From the NCBI GenBank assembly GCA_003022815.1, contig PXSL01000093.1, forward strand, positions 1 through 10,659: DNA of 10,659 nucleotides, read 5' to 3'. A program made the translations under genes and the position numbers. The DNA comes from Halobacteriales archaeon SW_5_68_122 (lineage in GTDB: Archaea > Halobacteriota > Halobacteria > Halobacteriales > Haloarculaceae). The notes beneath the pieces were generated by a model. That model was not told the origin of the DNA and did no database searches. It worked only from the letters and a program-made list of their open reading frames with translations. Of this stretch, positions 7,561 through 10,659 are shown one piece after another. Each line of letters starts with the position of its first letter. The first letter of the stretch is position 1.

Positions 7561-7981
7561 TCAGGCTCCCTCGGTGCAGACCTCGAGGAAGTTCTCGAAG
7601 ACGGCCTCGCCCTCCTCGGTGTGGGCCACCTCGGGGTGCCACTGGACGCCGTACAGATTCCGGTCGGTGTCGCTCATGGCCTCGATACCGCAGATGTCGC
7701 TCTTCGCGGTGCGGACGAACCCCGCCGGCAGGTCGGTCACCTCGTCGGCGTGGCTGGCCCACACCCGGGTGTCGGGCGACAGCGACCCCACGAGCGGGTC
7801 GTCGTCGTCTTCGACCTCGACGGTTACGTCGGCGTAGCCGCCGTACTCGCCGGCGCCGACCGCTCCGCCCAGCTCCTCGGCGATGAGCTGCATACCCAGA
7901 CACGACCCCCAGGTCGCGGAGCGCCCGCCCCTCGAGGTGCGTGAACTGCCCGTGGTTGTCGACCACGACGATGCGCGTCAT
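7561..7981 (-). pseudogene. guaAA: GMP synthase glutaminase subunit A, internal deletion and frameshift
   Basis: GuaA-a is the class I glutamine amidotransferase subunit that supplies ammonia for converting XMP to GMP in the cytoplasm. The ATG at 7981 opens MTRIVVVDNHGQFTHLEGRA followed by LRDLGV, the standard archaeal N-terminus. The frame then jumps: from 7902 a different frame gives CLGMQLIAEELGGAVGAGEY through VWASHADEV to the catalytic triad segment YGVQWHPEVAHTEEGEAVFE and stop. The codon for the nucleophile cysteine (TGT, 7900-7902) survives, but about 45 residues before it are missing, including the SGGP segment, and the two parts are out of frame. Family length is about 180 residues; about 138 remain. 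An ATG at 7893 gives an open 110-residue C-terminal fragment lacking the cysteine. As sequenced it cannot be active, which is surprising for a purine-biosynthesis gene. Confidence 0.85.
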
Positions 7982-8005
7982 TGGGTGTCCGTACCGCACC
8001 GGCGG

Positions 8006-8014
8006 GTAAAAATT
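8006..8014 (-). promoter_or_regulatory. TATA-like box of guaA
   Basis: The minus strand reads AATTTTTAC, with its centre about 28 nt upstream of the ATG at 7981. This is the best AT-rich box in the region and has the spacing of a leaderless haloarchaeal promoter. It remains in place although the gene behind it is broken. Confidence 0.55.
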
Positions 8015-8070
8015 GTCTGATAGTGGCTGCTGCACGTCACTACCGAATCGACCGCCCGAGTACGAGCGGC

Positions 8071-8103
8071 CGTACCGGTAAACCGGTTACAGTAATCGGT
8101 ACG
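8071..8103. repeat. Inverted repeat between guaA and the GDH remnant
   Basis: CGTACCG (8071-8077) and CGGTACG (8097-8103) are perfect inverted arms 19 nt apart. Inside lies a near-palindrome, GTAAACCGGTTAC (8078-8090). This may be a regulator-binding site for the original divergent promoter region, or a hairpin at the deletion junction. No regulator is identifiable. Confidence 0.4.
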
Positions 8104-8109
8104 ATAGGC

Positions 8110-8199
8110 CGCGAGGCGGCCACCTGGCGGGACGCCGCCTACATTGTCGCCCTCGAACGGCTCTCGGAGGCTCACGAGGCCCGCGGTCTGGGCCCCTGA
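8110..8199 (+). pseudogene. C-terminal remnant of glutamate dehydrogenase (Glu/Leu/Phe/Val family)
   Basis: The plus strand encodes REAATWRDAAYIVALERLSE followed by AHEARGLGP and TGA (8197-8199). This matches the final helix of archaeal glutamate dehydrogenases, whose ends in Thermococcales read like MRDAAYVVAV-R----DRGW. Third codon positions are almost all G or C in this stretch, but not in the open frame upstream of it (7981-8109), which belongs to intergenic DNA. Only about 30 of ~430 residues remain; the start, glutamate-binding and NAD(P)-binding domains are gone. The intact gene would have been divergent from guaA, so the deletion removed everything between the guaA promoter region and the last codons. 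Confidence 0.6.
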
Positions 8200-8217
8200 G
8201 GGCGTCGTCGTAGCGCT

Positions 8218-8227
8218 ATCTCTTTTC
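8218..8227 (+). terminator. Possible T-rich terminator after the GDH remnant
   Basis: ATCTCTTTTC lies about 20 nt after the GDH stop. Archaeal intrinsic termination relies on T-rich runs in the non-template strand, with or without a stem. The run is short and interrupted, so this is tentative. The rest of 8200-8361 shows no gene, only a 5-bp GAGCG/CGCTC hairpin (8350-8363) at the lipoprotein stop. Confidence 0.3.
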
Positions 8228-8361
8228 AGCGGTCGTCGGCATACGAATCCTCTACTCAGAGCAGTGAAACCGGGTCGGCGTGTCGTGCGCACTGACCGCT
8301 GGAGTTTCTACCAGTTCCGATAGACGTTCCGGTGGCCAAGCTAACTACGGAGCGCAAACGC

Positions 8362-8910
8362 TCACCCTCTTCCCGGGGGTGTCTCGTTCTGAAGATCCAC
8401 GAGCGACCCGTCGAGCGTCCGGAACACGTCTCTGTCACTCGGCTCGCTCTCCCACTGGTAACGGTACGGAATCACCCACTGTCCGACCGTTCCTCCAACC
8501 ACCAGTCGGGGGTCGCCTTCTGAGTCGAGGTACCCCCCGTTTTCGAACGCGTTGGCGAACTCGCGGCTCTTCATCCACGTGAGCCACGTCGCCTCTGCAT
8601 CGTCCCCCCAGAGGGCGAGCGTTCGGTCGTCCGTCAACCACTCGACAGCCTGTCGGGTGTCGGCATTCGTGTCACCAGGTAGCACGAGAAGTTCAGCGTC
8701 CTGTGGCCTGCTCACCGTCTCGACTTCCGGCGGGATTGTGAACCCGATGCCGTCGGCGACGTAGACGGCGGTCCTGTCCAACCGCTTAAAAGTCTGCTCC
8801 TCGGTGTCCGATGGTTTCGAGTCCGTCTGGAGGGACGAACACCCGGCGAAAGCACCGACAAGGCCACTCCCAGCCGCGTAGACGACCTTCCGGCGTGGCC
8901 AGCGTTCCAT
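8362..8910 (-). CDS. Predicted Tat-exported lipoprotein, function unknown
   Basis: This is a 182-residue protein with no family that I recognise. The N-terminus MERWPRRKVVYAAGSGLVGA has twin arginines at residues 6-7, a short hydrophobic stretch and the lipobox FAGC with Cys24. This is the usual haloarchaeal pattern for Tat export and lipid anchoring on the outer face of the membrane. After a Ser/Asp/Glu linker (25-40) comes a small domain with TAVYVADGIGFTIPPEVETV, DAELLVLPGDTNADTRQAVE and TLALWGDDAEATWLTWMKSR, suggesting an alpha/beta fold. It ends with a tail at VDLQNETPPGRG. I chose the ATG at 8910 over the in-frame 9057 because the signal peptide starts there and a TATA-like box lies 24-27 nt upstream. 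G/C bias is slightly lower than in its neighbours. No disruption is seen. Confidence 0.7.
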   Translation of the reverse strand: MERWPRRKVVYAAGSGLVGAFAGCSSLQTDSKPSDTEEQTFKRLDRTAVYVADGIGFTIPPEVETVSRPQDAELLVLPGDTNADTRQAVEWLTDDRTLALWGDDAEATWLTWMKSREFANAFENGGYLDSEGDPRLVVGGTVGQWVIPYRYQWESEPSDRDVFRTLDGSLVDLQNETPPGRG

Positions 8911-8930
8911 GGGTGTGTCTCTATCTGAAA

Positions 8931-8938
8931 CAATAAGT
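8931..8938 (-). promoter_or_regulatory. TATA-like box of the lipoprotein gene
   Basis: The minus strand reads ACTTATTGTTT, centred about 24-27 nt upstream of the ATG at 8910. A second AT-rich patch (TTACTTATTT, 8950-8959) lies further out. Nothing else is seen in the gap between the lipoprotein start (8910) and the IS-like element. Confidence 0.45.
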
Positions 8939-9053
8939 GTGTACTGGTGAAATAAGTAACCGCTCGCCACAGTACTCCTCGTGGGAACGTGGTGTGGTCG
9001 GTCGACCCTATTGTGTCGTTTGTCCGTCTCTGCCCGCTGTTTCACCGTTTGAC

Positions 9054-9533
9054 ACATAGCGAGCGGAAGCCCACCCGTTTATGAGTGGGTGCAAGCGACA
9101 GCAGACTGCAATACTCTACCGGGGATCGCTCGCCTGCAATCCCCACACTTTAGTTATCGGCCATGCTATAGTATGGCAAGCAAGTCGGGAAACCTGGAGT
9201 TGGATTGGTGTCTCTGTCAACAAAAAGCGAGCCTGCCCGCACTTGCCACCGCGACACCAGACTGAAACGGCGGTGAGGCCGATGGCCCGGCCTGCGGCCA
9301 CCCGAGAGAACACGACGGTGGAACCACCGTGCCGTCGCACCGACGGCGCAAGGTTGCCGCGAGCGGATAGCTCGGCAACGGGCAAGCACACCAAACCCCT
9401 GCAAAAATGGGCTGAAGTGGAGCCTGCAAACCGGAGTACCGCCATCCAGATGGGAACGTTGCCGTCGGTGGGCATCCCCACGGGATTGCCGACGCGAAGG
9501 AATCCCACCAGTTCACGGGTGGGAGGAGGTCAA
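9054..9533 (+). mobile_element. Internally deleted IS200/IS605-family (IS1341-type) element, MITE-like
   Basis: Both ends carry matching subterminal hairpins. The left is CCCAC/GTGGG (9070-9074 with 9085-9089) inside AAGCCCACCCGTTTATGAG. The right is CCCACC/GGTGGG (9504-9509 with 9518-9523) inside AATCCCACCAGTTCACGGG, followed by AGGAGGTCAA, which resembles the right ends of haloarchaeal tnpB elements. The left boundary is proposed just after TTGAC (9049-9053), a target type used by this family. Inside are a near-palindrome (GCCATGCTATAGTATGGC, 9161-9178) ending at an ATG (9173) with an AT-rich box upstream, probably the old tnpB start, and then the tnpB 3'/right-end region. There is no room for a ~400-residue TnpB and no zinc-ribbon cysteines are seen, so the element would need TnpA from another copy to move. 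Boundaries are approximate. Confidence 0.6.
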
Positions 9534-9569
9534 TCGAGTGCAGGAACCGCACTGCCGATTACCCACTGA
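9225..9569 (+). pseudogene. Probable TnpB C-terminal remnant read through the right end
   Basis: One frame is open across this part: KKRACPHLPPRHQTETAVRP, then MARPAATRENTTVEPP, then LQKWAEVEPANR, ending at TGA 9567-9569 beyond the element's right end. I recognise it as resembling the variable C-terminal extensions of haloarchaeal TnpB proteins, where translation runs through the structured right-end DNA. Neither the RuvC motifs nor the zinc-ribbon cysteines are present. As a protein it is probably meaningless; it mainly marks where the tnpB end used to be. Confidence 0.35.
9310..9533 (+). ncRNA. omegaRNA/reRNA-like structured right-end RNA without tnpB
   Basis: TnpB nucleases use an RNA transcribed from the right end of their element, with the guide lying just past the boundary. 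In this stretch perfect or near-perfect stems follow one another: ACGGTG/CACCGT (9315-9320 with 9325-9330); GCCGTC/GACGGC (9331-9336 with 9342-9347); GTTGCC-gc-GAGC paired with GCTC-GGCAAC (9353-9364 with 9370-9379); GTGGG/CCCAC (9468-9472 with 9477-9481), nested in GTCGG/CCGAC (9464-9468 with 9489-9493; the two stems compete for base 9468); and the right-end hairpin (9504-9523). Such density and the position argue for a retained RNA scaffold. The 5' end and transcription are not visible from sequence. Confidence 0.45.
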
Positions 9570-9599
9570 CTGCACGGATGGGCCAGCGGCTCCGTGCAG
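9570..9599. repeat. 9-bp hairpin downstream of the aEF-2 gene
   Basis: CTGCACGGA (9570-9578) and TCCGTGCAG (9591-9599) are perfect inverted arms around a 12-nt loop. It lies between the IS-like element and the aEF-2 stop, about 80 nt downstream of the stop on the aEF-2 strand. There is no T-run, so it is not a typical archaeal terminator. The remainder of 9534-9680 shows nothing else. Confidence 0.5.
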
Positions 9600-9680
9600 C
9601 AGCGACCCGTGCCAGCGGACGCGAGACCGCGCGTTGCGGCGACTCGACGCGGCGGGAAAACTCGACGGCGAAGAGCGGAG

Positions 9681-10659
9681 TTAGAAGTAGTCGATGGCCT
9701 CAGGTAGTTCCGTCTTCATGCCCTTGCGCTCGCGAATCTCGGTGATGGTCTCGGGCTGAAGGTTGTCGGCCATCACGCGGAAGCCGGCGTTCTCGGTGTT
9801 CCAGGATGCCCGGCCCTCCGTTGCTGACCGGATGTCCGAGGAGAAGCCGATCATCTCGTCGACCGGGGCGATGCCCTCGACGACCTGGAGGTCGCCTTCC
9901 TGATACATGTCGTCGATGCGGCCGCGGCGGCCCTGGATTTCGCCGCTGGCGGCGCCCATGTGTTCCGGAGGCACGTCGATGCGGACCTGCTGGATCGGCT
10001 CCAGCAGCTTGATGTCGGCGTCGACCAGGGCGTTGTGGACGGCCTGCCGGACCGCGGGGATGACCTGTGCGGGGCCGCGGTGGATGGCGTCCTCGTGGAG
10101 GCGGGCGTCGTGCAGGCGGACCAGCGCCCCCTCGACCGGCTCGGCGGCCAGCGGGCCGTCGTCGAGCGCCTCCTCAAGGCCCTCGATGACCAGCTCCATC
10201 GTCTCGTTGAGGTGCTGGATACCTTTCGTGTCGTCGATGAAGGCGTTGGTGCCGTGGATGTGCTCGACGTTCTGGGCGGTGTCCTTCTCCATGCCCTGCT
10301 CCATGAGCTCCTCGCGGCGCTCGAGTTCGGGCATGTCCATGGAGACGTCGCCCAGCTTGATCGACTCGACGATGTCGTCGCCCAGCTGTTCGACGGTGAT
10401 GTAGAACCGGTTGTGGTTGTTCGGCGAGCGGCCCTCGACCTCGCGGGACTCGGACTGCGGGGACTCGCGGAACACGACGATGGGTTCGCCGGTGTTGACC
10501 GGGATGCCCTGGTTGCGCTCGATGCGCTGGGTGATGACCTCGAGGTGGAGTTCGCCCTGCCCGGAGATGAGGTGCTCGCCGGTGTCCTCGTTGATCTCGA
10601 TCTGGATCGTCGGGTCCTCCTTTGCGACCTGCTGGAGCGTCTCGATGAGCTTCGGCAGG
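9681..10659 (-). CDS. fusA: Translation elongation factor aEF-2, C-terminal part (5' end beyond window)
   Basis: aEF-2 is the GTPase that moves tRNA and mRNA through the ribosome after peptide-bond formation. The window holds the last 325 residues. Domain III is seen at [29 protein letters not shown]. Domain IV follows with [15 protein letters not shown] and the loop [20 protein letters not shown], whose histidine (codon 10080-10082) is the conserved diphthamide site modified in archaea and eukaryotes and targeted by ADP-ribosylating toxins. Domain V follows ([20 protein letters not shown], then [10 protein letters not shown]). It ends [16 protein letters not shown]. The G domain and start lie beyond the right edge. 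The frame is clean throughout, in contrast to several neighbours. Confidence 0.97.
   Translation of the reverse strand, partial: LPKLIETLQQVAKEDPTIQIEINEDTGEHLISGQGELHLEVITQRIERNQGIPVNTGEPIVVFRESPQSESREVEGRSPNNHNRFYITVEQLGDDIVESIKLGDVSMDMPELERREELMEQGMEKDTAQNVEHIHGTNAFIDDTKGIQHLNETMELVIEGLEEALDDGPLAAEPVEGALVRLHDARLHEDAIHRGPAQVIPAVRQAVHNALVDADIKLLEPIQQVRIDVPPEHMGAASGEIQGRRGRIDDMYQEGDLQVVEGIAPVDEMIGFSSDIRSATEGRASWNTENAGFRVMADNLQPETITEIRERKGMKTELPEAIDYF

Noticed and set aside
5219..8035. 938-residue open frame on the minus strand
   Set aside because: Only its first part (GuaA N-terminus) and a middle part (DUF2070 membrane region) are real coding; the rest is Arg/Pro-rich out-of-frame shadow.
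7981..8109. Start of a 72-residue plus-strand frame over the guaA promoter
   Set aside because: Codon use here is not coding-like; it is intergenic DNA that happens to be open into the GDH remnant.
9116..9508. 130-residue minus-strand open frame in the IS-like region
   Set aside because: No recognisable motif; runs antisense to the structured right-end region.
1..10659. tRNA, rRNA or CRISPR array
   Set aside because: No tRNA cloverleaf, rRNA segment or regularly spaced repeat found by eye on either strand.

Overview
The window is chromosomal DNA from a halophilic archaeon (class Halobacteria; genus not determined). The evidence is very high GC with G/C-rich third codon positions, strongly acidic proteins, TATA-like boxes about 24-28 nt upstream of start codons with little or no leader, and archaeal genes: translation factor aEF-2, prefoldin beta with its DUF3194 partner, an archaeal-type split GMP synthase glutaminase subunit (GuaA-a), DUF2070, and several haloarchaea-only families.

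Layout from left to right. Positions 1-1399 (-) hold a large archaeal radical SAM enzyme that runs off the left edge and is frameshifted by an 8-bp tandem duplication. Positions 1468-2280 (-) hold an intact DUF429 (RNase H-fold) gene. Positions 2349-3035 (+) hold the start and end of a small Cys-containing protein gene with its middle missing, overlapping by ATGA an Hsp20-type small heat-shock protein with a long acidic tail. Positions 3032-4057 (-) hold a FAD-dependent amine oxidase without its nucleotide-binding N-terminus, joined directly to the end of an intact DUF7388-like gene (4042-4821, -). Positions 5029-5673 (+) are the intact prefoldin beta/DUF3194 pair. Positions 5695-7477 (-) hold a DUF2070 membrane protein gene with an internal frame-shifting deletion. 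Positions 7561-7981 (-) hold guaA-a with an internal deletion. Positions 8110-8199 (+) hold the last ~30 codons of a glutamate dehydrogenase. Positions 8362-8910 (-) hold a Tat-type lipoprotein. Positions ~9054-9533 look like an internally deleted IS200/IS605-family element that keeps both end hairpins and a densely structured right-end RNA (omegaRNA/reRNA-like) but no tnpB body. Positions 9681-10659 (-) hold the C-terminal half of aEF-2, running off the right edge.

The striking feature is the number of broken genes: radical SAM, small Cys protein, amine oxidase, DUF2070, GuaA-a, GDH and TnpB. Most are broken by clean deletions of tens to ~140 bp (larger for GDH and TnpB), whereas prefoldin beta, DUF3194, DUF429, Hsp20, DUF7388, the lipoprotein and aEF-2 read cleanly. 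Because GuaA-a is a purine-biosynthesis enzyme, either the region is decaying with function supplied elsewhere, or the assembled sequence has collapsed at GC-rich hairpin-prone sites. The sequence alone cannot separate these. Family names come from recognition of the translated sequence, without database searches.
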